Source: Candidatus Poseidoniales archaeon (lineage in GTDB: Archaea; Thermoplasmatota; Poseidoniia; Poseidoniales; Poseidoniaceae). From it: a stretch of 64,000 nucleotides of DNA. Position numbers and translations under genes: made by a program. Under the pieces are notes generated by a model. The model did no database searches. It was not told the DNA's origin and saw only the letters and a list, made by a program, of their open reading frames with translations. The stretch lies in the NCBI GenBank assembly GCA_009887135.1, contig QXYA01000095.1:1-64000 (forward strand), written 5' to 3'. Positions 18,851-27,643 of the stretch are shown piece after piece (position 1 is the first letter of the stretch; each line of letters starts with the position of its first letter).

Positions 18851-20095
18851 TCAGAAGTTCGTGAGATTTTCAATTCGTGAAGCGTCAAGGCGTTCCCAAG
18901 GGAAATGGCCTTGATCTGTAGCATGGCGACCGAAATGACCGCCAGCAGCAGTTACTTTGTAAATCGGACGAAGTAAATCCAGGTCTTTGGCAATAGCAGC
19001 TGGTCTGAAATCAAAAGTACTCTTGACACGACGTGCGAGTTCTGAATCAGAAACGACACCCGTTCCAAACGAATCTACCATGAGACTGACTGGTTTTGCA
19101 ACGCCAATCACGTAAGCAAGTTGAATTTCAAATCGTGTAGCTAGGCCTGCTGCAACAACATGTTTAGCAGCCCATCGCGCCGCATAAGCTGCACTCCGGT
19201 CTACTTTTGAGGGATCCTTGCCACTGAAGGCACCTCCGCCATGGCGTCCCATTCCACCGTACGTATCGACAATGATCTTTCGTCCAGTCAATCCAGCATC
19301 TGCATATGGGCCACCTGGGTCTGCAAAACGACCTGTTCCGTTGACGATGAGAGTATACTCTGAGGAGAGAAGCTCAGAAGGGATTACGTATTCTACAACG
19401 TGTTTTTTGATTTGTTCCCGTACATGTTGAAGTTCTTGCTCGACAGAACCATCGAATTGGTCTTTCAGATGTTTATCGTGTTGAATTGCAACAATGATCG
19501 TATCGACTCCAATGATTTCACCTTCCTCGTTGTAGGCTACCGAGACTTGTGATTTCCCATCGGGTCGAGCCCATGGTAGGATGTTTTCTTCACGTACTGT
19601 GGTCAGTCTTCGAGATAAACGTTGAGACAGTGCAGCAGAAAGAGGGAAATATCGTCCTTTTAATTCGTCATATTGTTCAGTTTCAGTGCAAGCAAAACCG
19701 AACATGAGACCTTGGTCACCTGCACCTTGGGAATCAAGTGTCTGCCGATCGACACCCTGATTGATGTAAGCAGACTGGGTGGTAACATAGACCAAAACAT
19801 CACACAAATCTGGATTCGTAGCATCCATTCCAATGGCATGCGAATCATAACCGATGTTGGCTGCTGCTTGACGGGCAATAGCGTCATAATTAGGAGCGGG
19901 AGCGTCCAGAGACACTTCCCCTGCAAGGATGATTACGCTCTTGTCGTCCATCCCTTTGACGCAGGTTTCAACTGCAACGCGTGCATTTGAATCAAGCGCA
20001 AGACAAGCATCGACAATTGCATCTGAGATGGCATCACACAACTTATCTGGATGGCCACTGGTTACTGACTCTGAAGTGAAGATGTCATCTTCCAT
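18851..20095 (-). CDS. metK: S-adenosylmethionine synthetase, bacterial type
   Basis: It makes S-adenosylmethionine from methionine and ATP. The 414 residues carry the bacterial/eukaryotic MetK signatures: TSESVTSGHPDKLCD at the start, GAGDQGLMFGFAC (methionine-binding loop region), and GGGAFSGKDPSKVDRSAAY, along the usual three-domain length near 385-400. Most archaea instead use a divergent MAT family, so this copy is of bacterial type, probably an old transfer. The start at 20095 is ATG and is divergent from aspS. It supplies the cofactor for TrmI and other methyltransferases. Confidence 0.97.
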   Translation of the reverse strand: MEDDIFTSESVTSGHPDKLCDAISDAIVDACLALDSNARVAVETCVKGMDDKSVIILAGEVSLDAPAPNYDAIARQAAANIGYDSHAIGMDATNPDLCDVLVYVTTQSAYINQGVDRQTLDSQGAGDQGLMFGFACTETEQYDELKGRYFPLSAALSQRLSRRLTTVREENILPWARPDGKSQVSVAYNEEGEIIGVDTIIVAIQHDKHLKDQFDGSVEQELQHVREQIKKHVVEYVIPSELLSSEYTLIVNGTGRFADPGGPYADAGLTGRKIIVDTYGGMGRHGGGAFSGKDPSKVDRSAAYAARWAAKHVVAAGLATRFEIQLAYVIGVAKPVSLMVDSFGTGVVSDSELARRVKSTFDFRPAAIAKDLDLLRPIYKVTAAGGHFGRHATDQGHFPWERLDASRIENLTNF

Positions 20096-20193
20096 GAACT
20101 TCCGCTACTGTACTCATTATCAAAGGTTTGCCTGCTGAATCGAGCATGGATTTACAGCGATTCCTATTTGTACGGCACCATACAGGAATTCAC

Positions 20194-21594
20194 ATGGCTG
20201 ACTGGCACCCCACCGCATATCGGACACATACTCTCGCTGAAATTCAACAAAAAGGGGCAGACCTTGTCGGCCAAGAAGTCACAGTCGCTGGATTCATGGA
20301 AGCAAACAGAGGCAAAGGTGCCATTTGTTTCGTCGATATGAGAGATGGAACTGGAACTTCACAAGTTTTCCTCAAAGGAGACATCATTGGAGACGAAAAA
20401 CTCGATCTCGTTCAACGTATGACTCGTGAATCAACATTGCAGTTCACTGGTACTGTTGCTCAAAAACGCCCACCGAAATTGAAGGAAGGAGAAACTCCGC
20501 CCCCACCTGCCTATGAAATTGTAGCATCAGACGTTGTTGTTTTGACTCGGGCGAACGCACCGCTTCCGCTTGGAATTACTGATTCTGTAACCATTGGACT
20601 CGATACTCGTCTCGACAATCGTTTCCTCGATCTTCGCCGTGCCCATGTCAATGCTATGTTCACTCTTCGCTCAAAAGTACTGCAATATGGACGTGAACAC
20701 CTCCTTACTGAAGGATTCAAAGAAATTAACACACCAAAAATCATTGCATCGGCTTCCGAAGGTGGAACAAATCTGTTCCCTATGATGTATTTCGATACTC
20801 CTGCATTCCTTTCACAGAGCCCTCAATTGTACAAGCAACTCACTATTCTTGGAGGAATGGAACGTGTGTTTGAGATTGGACCTGCTTTTCGTGCAGAAAA
20901 CCATGATACATATCGCCACTTGAATGAATTCATTTCGTTCGATATTGAAGCAGCTTGGATGAATGATGATGACGTCATGGGTGTCCAAGAACGTATGATT
21001 CATCACATTTGGAAGACTGTAGCAGAAAACGATCAAGAACACATTGACACCATCAACGCCTTCAGAGAGAGTCAAGGTGATGATGCAATAACAGTAGATG
21101 TCCCTACAGTTCCCTTCCCACGCATCGAATATTGTGATGCAATTAAGATGATTCAAGATGCTGGCGAAGAGATTGCTTGGGGAGATGATATCGATTCTTC
21201 ACATTGCGATATTATTGCAGCAAAATACCCCGGTTTCCATTTCCTACCGCGATGGCCTATGGAAATGAAACCATTCTACATCCATCATATTCCTGGTGAA
21301 GTAGGAGCAACTGGTGAACAACTCAGCCGAGGATTTGATCTCAATTATGGTCGGGACGAGATGACAAGTGGTGGTCAGAGAGAACATAATGTCGAGATTC
21401 TTGAAGAAAATCTACGTTCAAAAGGACTCAATCCTGAAGAGTTCTCTTTCTACACAGACGGTTTCAGGTTTGGAGCACCGCCACACGCTGGCTGGGGTCT
21501 TGGAGTTGCACGACTGCTCATGGCACTGACTGGTTCAAGAAACGTACGAGAAACAGTCTTGTTCCCTCGGGACAGACATCGAGTTACACCCTGA
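20194..21594 (+). CDS. aspS: Aspartyl-tRNA synthetase, archaeal type
   Basis: It charges tRNA-Asp (and in some archaea tRNA-Asn). The 466 residues show an OB-fold anticodon-binding domain (about 20-110, with TVAGFMEANRGKGAICFVDM), then a class II catalytic core: the SPQLYKQ signature, motif 2 with FRAENHDTYRHLNEF, and motif 3 GLGVARLLMALTG near the end, after GAPPHAGWG. The start MADWHPTAYRTHTL fits the family; upstream in-frame TTG and ATG codons would add an unconserved stretch. The C-terminal RDRHRVTP is typical. Discriminating or non-discriminating type was not determined. It heads an apparent operon with the hydrolase 10 nt later. Confidence 0.95.
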   Translation: MADWHPTAYRTHTLAEIQQKGADLVGQEVTVAGFMEANRGKGAICFVDMRDGTGTSQVFLKGDIIGDEKLDLVQRMTRESTLQFTGTVAQKRPPKLKEGETPPPPAYEIVASDVVVLTRANAPLPLGITDSVTIGLDTRLDNRFLDLRRAHVNAMFTLRSKVLQYGREHLLTEGFKEINTPKIIASASEGGTNLFPMMYFDTPAFLSQSPQLYKQLTILGGMERVFEIGPAFRAENHDTYRHLNEFISFDIEAAWMNDDDVMGVQERMIHHIWKTVAENDQEHIDTINAFRESQGDDAITVDVPTVPFPRIEYCDAIKMIQDAGEEIAWGDDIDSSHCDIIAAKYPGFHFLPRWPMEMKPFYIHHIPGEVGATGEQLSRGFDLNYGRDEMTSGGQREHNVEILEENLRSKGLNPEEFSFYTDGFRFGAPPHAGWGLGVARLLMALTGSRNVRETVLFPRDRHRVTP

Positions 21595-21604
21595 GTTGAC
21601 CAAG

Positions 21605-22351
21605 ATGCCTGTTGACCGAATGCAATGGGGTGCAGATACATGGCAGTTTGCAGATTTGCATATGCCTGATGAACCATCACCGTTCCAAAACGATCATGGC
21701 GTCCCATGCATTATGTTGATTCATGGTGGTTTTTGGAAGAAAGAGTACACGCTTGAATTGATGCAACCGATTGCCAATGCTCTCAGCGATGCTGGCGTTG
21801 CAGCATGGAATATTGAATTCAAGCGTTGGAATGATGGAGATGAAGGCGTATGGATGGATACTCTTTCAGATGTTCTTCGAGCATGGGGTCAACTTGCTTT
21901 GTTACCCGGAATTGACGTTACAAGAAGCATGGTCATGGGTCATTCTGCAGGAGGTCATCTTGCTTTGTTGATGGCTAGTAAAGCAGAACGCAAACCGTGG
22001 CTTGCTATCGCCCAAGCACCAATTACAGACTTGTTTGGTGCTGATGATGCGAAACTAAGTGACGATGGTGATGCAATCCGTCGTTGGATTGGTTGTGAAC
22101 CGTACAATAATGAAGAGGTTTGGCGACGACTCAATCCCGTTGATTTACCTCCTAAATCGCCAGTCCTCCTTCTTCATGGAGAGAAGGATGATGAGGTTCC
22201 AATCGAGCAAAGCGAGACTTATGCTCGAATAATGGAGGCGAAAGGATCTCATGTCCAAAAGGTATGGTTAACCGGCGATCATTTGAGTATCATTGATGCT
22301 GCAAGCGATGATTGGCTTGTACAGCAAGATACAATTCTAGACTGGTTGTAA
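21605..22351 (+). CDS. Alpha/beta hydrolase, kynurenine-formamidase-like
   Basis: The 248-residue protein has the serine hydrolase triad: HGGFWKK oxyanion motif near residue 40, the nucleophile elbow GHSAGGH, an acid in GEKDDEVP and a His in GDHLSI. The HGGFW plus AAWNIEFKRW pattern matches the alpha/beta hydrolase group often annotated as kynurenine formamidase or general carboxylesterase. It follows aspS by 10 nt (start ATG; a TTG nine nt earlier is possible) and precedes an SDR. A link to tryptophan degradation is tempting because amn-type genes lie 3 to 10 kb away, but nothing here proves the substrate. Confidence 0.85.
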   Translation: MPVDRMQWGADTWQFADLHMPDEPSPFQNDHGVPCIMLIHGGFWKKEYTLELMQPIANALSDAGVAAWNIEFKRWNDGDEGVWMDTLSDVLRAWGQLALLPGIDVTRSMVMGHSAGGHLALLMASKAERKPWLAIAQAPITDLFGADDAKLSDDGDAIRRWIGCEPYNNEEVWRRLNPVDLPPKSPVLLLHGEKDDEVPIEQSETYARIMEAKGSHVQKVWLTGDHLSIIDAASDDWLVQQDTILDWL

Positions 22352-22390
22352 GTCAAGAACCACTAAGACCAGTAATGCTCTCGGCGAGTC

Positions 22391-23203
22391 ATGAACCTCC
22401 TCGGCTCAGATGCAGTACTCGCTTCAAACGCTCTCTCTGGCAAAACGGCTCTCATCTGCGGAGCAAGTCGGGGCATCGGTGCTGCAACTGCACGGATTAT
22501 GGCAGCAGCAGGGGCAAATGTCATTGTTTCAGCCCGAAACCAAGAACAACTAAATCACCTCGTTGAAGAACTGAATACTCTTGGTAACGGAAGCCATCAA
22601 ACTCTTGTCATGGATTTAGAGGATACAAAGGGTATTTCCAGTAAAATCAATCCACTCCTCGATCAAAACCCAATCCACATCCTTGTCAACAATGCAGCAG
22701 GACCTCCTGGTGGACCGTTGCTCAACAGTACAGTCGAGGAACTAACCCAGCCATTTGGTAGACACTTGCACGCGGCTCATACCCTTGTTCAACTCCTTGT
22801 TCCAACAATGGAATCTGAGGGATATGGGCGAATTATTCAGATTGTCTCTACAAGCGTTCGTGAACCAATTCCAAATCTTGGCGTTTCTAATACACTACGA
22901 GGAGCAATGGCTTCTTGGGCAAAATCACTATCCAGAGAACTCGCTCCATGCATCACCATCAACAATGTGTTGCCTGGTTTCACAGATACTGAACGGCTAG
23001 GAAGTCTCGCCCAATCGATTCATGATCGAACTGGAAAATCGCTTGAATCAATTCATGATGGATGGATGAGTCAGGTTCCAATTGAAAGACTCATCGATCC
23101 ACTTGAAACTGCCTCTGTCATTGCATTCCTTTCGACCCCAGCTGCTGGAGCAATACGTGGAGTTTCTCTTCCTGTCGATGGTGGCCGATTGAGAAGTATC
23201 TGA
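22391..23203 (+). CDS. Atypical short-chain dehydrogenase/reductase
   Basis: The 270 residues form a Rossmann SDR with cofactor motif GASRGIG at 24-30, SARN after strand 2 and NNAAG at 100-104. The catalytic Ser region is present (Ser153/Ser155), but where Tyr-x3-Lys should stand the protein has Ser166 and Arg170 (PNLGVSNTLRGAM). A branch of SDRs with SNxxR in place of YxxxK is known; their chemistry is less clear, so reductase activity should not be assumed. The C-terminal PVDGG is standard. It is the third gene of the aspS block, 39 nt after the hydrolase. Confidence 0.88.
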   Translation: MNLLGSDAVLASNALSGKTALICGASRGIGAATARIMAAAGANVIVSARNQEQLNHLVEELNTLGNGSHQTLVMDLEDTKGISSKINPLLDQNPIHILVNNAAGPPGGPLLNSTVEELTQPFGRHLHAAHTLVQLLVPTMESEGYGRIIQIVSTSVREPIPNLGVSNTLRGAMASWAKSLSRELAPCITINNVLPGFTDTERLGSLAQSIHDRTGKSLESIHDGWMSQVPIERLIDPLETASVIAFLSTPAAGAIRGVSLPVDGGRLRSI

Positions 23204-23273
23204 TTTTGGCTTTCCGATATTCAACCTCAGGTTGCTAAAAACGACCATATCATGGGATAACGTCAATACACAA

Positions 23274-23462
23274 ATGATGATGGATGAACTTATGGGACAC
23301 TTAGAAGATGTCAATATGACGTATTTTGCACATATGAAAAGGGCATTCTCTCTCTCATTCCGGTATGGTTTGAGTGCAGTTCAACTCATGATCCATGGAC
23401 TTTTACCATTCTTATTCATTGATGCTGGGAAAAAAGCAGCAGATTCCTATGAACGTGGTTGA
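23274..23462 (+). CDS. DUF6356-like small membrane-associated protein
   Basis: The 62-residue protein reads like DUF6356: a start with HLEDVNMTYFAHMKRA, then FSLSFRYGLSAVQLMIHGLLPFLF forming one amphipathic and one hydrophobic helix, and a polar tail. Function of the family is unknown. Of three consecutive ATGs (23274, 23277, 23280) the first is used; a weak TATA-like CCATATC lies about 26 nt before it, suggesting a leaderless message. An upstream TTG at 23232 would precede that element. It converges on the permease gene. Confidence 0.75.
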   Translation: MMMDELMGHLEDVNMTYFAHMKRAFSLSFRYGLSAVQLMIHGLLPFLFIDAGKKAADSYERG

Positions 23463-23499
23463 ACATTCTCTGCTTTATTTAGAGAAGTTAAAACGGGGC

Positions 23500-25161
23500 T
23501 TATTCTTCCTCAATCAATTCGAACGTGTTGAAGAATTCATCAATATCGATGACGCCATTTTCATCCAAATCTACATTGTGGAAAATGATTCTTGATTCGT
23601 CCGAAGTAAACGAGAACCCGAGCGCAGAAAGAGCATTTTGGAATTCTCGACAAGTCAAATGATTCTTGCCTCCAAAATCAGCCGCATGGAAAACTGAAAG
23701 TCTCTTCTCATGTTCCGTTTCCGATGTGAATTTAAATTGATTTTTGAATGTGCTAAGGGGTGTAGTTGAAACGGTAGCATGTTTCTTCCCATACAGATAG
23801 TACGTGATCGAGCCCACGAGGATTGCTACACCGCCTCCGATGAAGGCTTTCTGTCCAATGAATGTCAGCAAGAAAGCTCCTGCAACAACACCCCATATGT
23901 GCATGAATGGGTACAGGGGTCCTTTGTATGAAGGATTCCAATCGTGTTCTTTACTGGTTTGTCGTAGAATAATCACACATGTGTTGATCATTATGAAAAT
24001 CATAATCTTGAATCCAGAAGCCACCTTAACGACGTCCTTCAACGGCACGAATAGAATCGCAAGACCCATGGCCACACCCGTGATGAGGATTGGGAAATGT
24101 GGAGTTTCAAATCGTGCGTTGACGTCTTCAAGTGCTTGAGGCAGAAGGTTGTCACGAGACATTGCAAAGAGGAATCGGGATGCTGCAAGGATTCCTGCAA
24201 GAGCCATGGAAATCATTGTTAGAACAGAAATAATTGCGGCAAAAATACCAAACTTCGTCCCAGCCACTTCCTCTGCAAATATGAATATAGGATTTTCAAC
24301 GACTTCGCCATTCGGATCAAGCCACCATTCACCGGGTATAGCAGCCATCATGAGGAAGGCTATTGCTGAATACAACACTGTTGCAATCAAAAGAGACAGC
24401 ATGATACCTGCTGGAAGATTCTTCTCTGGGTTTTTGACTTCTCCTCCAATCGCTGCAACTTTCGTAACACCTGCGTAAGCTACGAAGACAAACGCTGCAG
24501 CCTCTGCGAGAGACCAGACGTCTGTATTGAGTGCGCCATCAATTGGGCGGCTCATATTGAAATCATCAACAAAAAATGCTGCTGCACAGAGGAACATAAG
24601 GAGAGATACGGTTACGATAACGACTGGAGTTTGAATCGCTTTGACCTTTTTGACACCGAGTAGATTCACAATTGTAATCAGGACTAACGCGCTCAGTGAT
24701 AACACCAATATGTCCAATTCAATGTCAAAGTATGTTGTTACAACAACAAAATATGCAGAGAATCCAATTAACGCAAATGCGGATTTCAAAAGAAAAGATG
24801 TCCAAAGCCCTAGTCCACTGATTGTACCAATAAGCGGTCCATATGTGCGTTCCATGTAAACGTATGAACCTCCACTTGATGGCATTCCCGAGGCTAATTC
24901 TGATTTGGAGATTGCAGCAGGTAAGACCACTGATGCTGCTAGAAGGAATGCGAGCCAAATCCCCGGACCCATGATTTCAGCGGCAAACGTTGGAGTAATG
25001 AAAATACCAGGAAGCATTGCAGAGAGGGAAATGATCACGACACCAGCCAAACCGATTGTTCGGCTTAGTGTATTCTTGATTCGCTCTGGAACTTTCTCAA
25101 GTAAAGCATCAACATGGGAATTAACAAGAACAGAACTTGGACGAATCGTTCCCATATGCAT
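23500..25161 (-). CDS. APC-family amino-acid permease with C-terminal EF-hand
   Basis: The 553 residues open with a cytoplasmic N-terminus and about 12 membrane helices of the amino acid-polyamine-organocation type: GLAGVVIISLSAMLPGIF in helix 1, SGGSYVYMERTYGP near helix 3, and later FVAYAGVTKVAAIGGEVKNPEKN, the usual KNPxKN loop. After the last helix (about 455) comes a soluble tail of about 95 residues. Residues 531-542 form a canonical calcium-binding EF-hand loop with Asp531, Asp533, Asn535, Gly536, Asp539 and Glu542. A degenerate partner loop sits near 493-505. Calcium control of transport is inferred. A TATA element and a 19-bp palindrome lie upstream. Confidence 0.88.
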   Translation of the reverse strand: MHMGTIRPSSVLVNSHVDALLEKVPERIKNTLSRTIGLAGVVIISLSAMLPGIFITPTFAAEIMGPGIWLAFLLAASVVLPAAISKSELASGMPSSGGSYVYMERTYGPLIGTISGLGLWTSFLLKSAFALIGFSAYFVVVTTYFDIELDILVLSLSALVLITIVNLLGVKKVKAIQTPVVIVTVSLLMFLCAAAFFVDDFNMSRPIDGALNTDVWSLAEAAAFVFVAYAGVTKVAAIGGEVKNPEKNLPAGIMLSLLIATVLYSAIAFLMMAAIPGEWWLDPNGEVVENPIFIFAEEVAGTKFGIFAAIISVLTMISMALAGILAASRFLFAMSRDNLLPQALEDVNARFETPHFPILITGVAMGLAILFVPLKDVVKVASGFKIMIFIMINTCVIILRQTSKEHDWNPSYKGPLYPFMHIWGVVAGAFLLTFIGQKAFIGGGVAILVGSITYYLYGKKHATVSTTPLSTFKNQFKFTSETEHEKRLSVFHAADFGGKNHLTCREFQNALSALGFSFTSDESRIIFHNVDLDENGVIDIDEFFNTFELIEEE

Positions 25162-25214
25162 TACCCCCTGATTCCGACAATAAAAAGCGGTATGATTGAC
25201 CTCAAGAGCACTCA

Positions 25215-25225
25215 GATTATATTTA
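25215..25225 (-). promoter_or_regulatory. TATA box for the EF-hand permease
   Basis: The minus strand reads TAAATATAATC, a good TATA element, giving a predicted start near 25196 and a leader of about 35 nt before the ATG at 25161. It shows the permease has its own promoter and need not be read from the upstream amn-like genes. Confidence 0.5.
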
Positions 25226-25247
25226 CTTGCCTTTATTTCAGATACAT

Positions 25248-25266
25248 GTTACCGTATTACGGTAAC
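25248..25266. repeat. Perfect 19-bp palindrome, possible operator
   Basis: GTTACCGTA and TACGGTAAC flank a single T: two 9-bp arms with a 1-nt centre. It begins at the stop codon of the LigB-RidA gene and lies about 25 bp upstream of the permease TATA element. The short centre suits a dimeric regulator better than an RNA hairpin. No regulator gene is recognised nearby. Confidence 0.55.
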
Positions 25267-26663
25267 TATATCTTGGCGATAACCTTCATTTCAACAGCGA
25301 TAGGCGTTGGTAAGGCGCGAATGGCTAGAGTCGTCCTTGTTGGCCCATAGTGGCCAAGCGTTTCAGCCCAGACCTCATTGTAGCCTGCGAAATCTCGATC
25401 CATGTCTACTAAAAATGAAGTTACATCGACAATCTTGTCCATTGATGAACCTGCTTCTTCTAAGATTCGTGCGATGTTTTCTACAACTGCTCGTGTTTGC
25501 GCTTTGATATCATATTCGACAGGGTTTCCGTCATCATCTCGAATAGGACCGCCAGGGATTGCATTTGTACCAGGTTGCCGTGGACCAACACCTGAAAGAT
25601 AGAGTAGATCTCCTACTTGACGAGCATGCGGATACATACCAACTGGTTTAGGGGCAGCTTTGCTGTTCACCGCACCTTGACTCTCAGGAGGTTCCCAAAG
25701 CGCAGGGCCTGTTTGAGGGGTCAATGGTTCATCAGATTCAGTGGAATGCTCTTCTGCATCGAGAACATTTCGCTCACCTCTGTAGTATTCAACATCGTCC
25801 TCATCGTATTCCTTATCGCCCATTCCAGTTGAGGTCGGATCGAGTTGGACAACAGCACCACCTGCTCCATGAAGTGCCTCGTAAGCAAGGACACGTCCTG
25901 TGAGATTGTTTCGGTTACCGTTCATTGCTGAGAGCCACCACATCGGTTTGAATGTGACAACTTTTTGAACGCGTATTTGTTGATGGATTGTTCTTGATAA
26001 TTGAGCTACATCTTCGAGACGACCCTCTTCGAGGAACTCCAATACTTTACGATTCCATTCATCGTCCTTCAAGGAATGAATGCGATCATCAGATGGGTCG
26101 ATAAATTCGGTAAACATCCGATTTGACATTGACATTGCAGTGACTGCCACGGCTTTACGCCCAGTCTTTTTGATAACATCGAGACATGCCTTTGCGAGAA
26201 CAGTTGTTTCTGAACGATTCGCATAAACGTTTGATGATACGATGACAGCAGGAATAGCATTGTCAGGATTGAGGAGTTTAAGGGCTACAACAGACCCTAC
26301 ATCAATAGGAAAACCGTGGTATGCAACAGTTCTGCTTTGGAGACCACGATTGTGATTGGCTGCATTCCATGCTTCAGCAAATTCAGCATCGATATTGAAT
26401 GAATAGTCCATCGACCCAAGATCATGGAAATCCTGATCCACGAGTGTCCATTGAGGATTAGGATCTGCTTGTATTTGATGACCTATGATGCTTGGCCAAG
26501 TTGTCGAATAGATGATGAGAAGATCTGCACCGCTTTCTTTGATTGCATCTCTGGCTTCATCAAAGGCAGCTCGAATTCGGCCCCACCCTTCGTTCTGTTC
26601 TGGGACAAGAAGTGGATGTGGATGAACTGGAACGACATAGGAACCAACAAGAGAACCGTTCAT
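25266..26663 (-). CDS. LigB-type dioxygenase alpha-like domain fused to 2-aminomuconate deaminase
   Basis: Residues 1 to about 295 resemble the class III extradiol (LigB) fold in the alpha subunit of 2-aminophenol 1,6-dioxygenase; an HPHP is seen at 14-17, but the second metal His of the catalytic subunit reads YSTTWP, so this half is probably structural. After an acidic linker (about 300-345), residues about 346-465 match 2-aminomuconate deaminase of the RidA/YjgF family, with LYLSGVGPRQPG, DVTSFLVDMDRDFAGYN and a closing LPTPIAVEMKVIAKI. Fusing a dioxygenase subunit to the deaminase two steps later is unusual. It overlaps the upstream dioxygenase gene by 4 nt (ATGA), so the two are co-translated. 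Confidence 0.88.
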   Translation of the reverse strand: MNGSLVGSYVVPVHPHPLLVPEQNEGWGRIRAAFDEARDAIKESGADLLIIYSTTWPSIIGHQIQADPNPQWTLVDQDFHDLGSMDYSFNIDAEFAEAWNAANHNRGLQSRTVAYHGFPIDVGSVVALKLLNPDNAIPAVIVSSNVYANRSETTVLAKACLDVIKKTGRKAVAVTAMSMSNRMFTEFIDPSDDRIHSLKDDEWNRKVLEFLEEGRLEDVAQLSRTIHQQIRVQKVVTFKPMWWLSAMNGNRNNLTGRVLAYEALHGAGGAVVQLDPTSTGMGDKEYDEDDVEYYRGERNVLDAEEHSTESDEPLTPQTGPALWEPPESQGAVNSKAAPKPVGMYPHARQVGDLLYLSGVGPRQPGTNAIPGGPIRDDDGNPVEYDIKAQTRAVVENIARILEEAGSSMDKIVDVTSFLVDMDRDFAGYNEVWAETLGHYGPTRTTLAIRALPTPIAVEMKVIAKI

Positions 26664-27586
26664 TGTGCATCACCCTCGTGTGCATAGCAAGGCCATTCAA
26701 CAATCGCATTACCAGTTCCTATAATCGTTCCATAACCATGCAGGATAGCAGGGTAGTTAGGAACAGATAACGTACTGAGAAGCCACGTCAAGCCGCCCCC
26801 ATCAGATTCTGCAATCGCTTGCTCAGTAAATTCAGGCATTTCATCAAGAATTCGCTGAGCCTGTCCAGTTCGCATGTAATCGATAATCCGCATGTCCCAC
26901 AAATGCATTGCATGACTGGCAATGTGCTCTTTACTCATATCTTCTGGAACCTCAGATTCAGTGGTAAAATGACGGTGGGAAAGAGAATTAGAAGCAAGGA
27001 TAACGGCTTTCTTACCGCTTTCTTCAATCGCTTCTCTGGTAACTCGTCCAAGTTCCATCATCATTTCTTGCATCACTTCAACCGAATAATAATGCGTCGA
27101 ACGGTTTGATGAAATAACCACTAAGGGTTTGTCGAATGCTGGATTCACCATGTGTCCTGTGGTGATGGTACCGTAATCGACACGGAAATCTGGATTCTCC
27201 ATCATCTTTACAGCAAGGCCCGAACCCTTTGCTTTGTCATGGATAGCCTGGCTCAATTCAACATCGATGTTCATATCGTAGTTGTAACGAAACAAATTTG
27301 GGAAAACAGGATCCACCGATAATCCTTCGAAATGAGGTATTCCAAGGAAATGTGTACCTACATATGTTTGCCAATGAGGAGAAAGCAGAACCAATACGTC
27401 ATGATCAATATTCGAAAGAGATTCTCGAAGACGTTCATAACCCCAACGTAATTGCTCCCAACCTCCTTCAGAAGTTGGTTCGTTCTGCGGAGGGTTTTCT
27501 GCATATACGAGGTGAGGGGGGTGAGGGGCTAGACAGCCTGCTACAATCGAACCTTTCGCCATGAGTGTCGGTGCAAGTTCCGTCAT
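26660..27586 (-). CDS. LigB-type extradiol dioxygenase, catalytic (beta-like) subunit
   Basis: Class III extradiol dioxygenases use Fe(II) to open aromatic rings. The 308-residue protein keeps the metal ligands: His in APHPPHL at about 22/25, a second His in LLSPHW at 71, and a candidate Glu in AIAESD near 260, as in AmnB/LigB. By analogy with AmnBA it would open 2-aminophenol or a related aminophenol to 2-aminomuconate semialdehyde, pairing with the product of the downstream overlapping gene. Start at 27586 is ATG; ATG at 27562 (MAKGSIVAGCL) is also plausible, while an upstream TTG is unlikely. The true substrate is not determined. Confidence 0.88.
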   Translation of the reverse strand: MTELAPTLMAKGSIVAGCLAPHPPHLVYAENPPQNEPTSEGGWEQLRWGYERLRESLSNIDHDVLVLLSPHWQTYVGTHFLGIPHFEGLSVDPVFPNLFRYNYDMNIDVELSQAIHDKAKGSGLAVKMMENPDFRVDYGTITTGHMVNPAFDKPLVVISSNRSTHYYSVEVMQEMMMELGRVTREAIEESGKKAVILASNSLSHRHFTTESEVPEDMSKEHIASHAMHLWDMRIIDYMRTGQAQRILDEMPEFTEQAIAESDGGGLTWLLSTLSVPNYPAILHGYGTIIGTGNAIVEWPCYAHEGDAQ

Positions 27587-27643
27587 ATGGATGCATCGCT
27601 GCCAGATGCCAAGACTCAAACGAGGAAAGCATAACCACTACAC

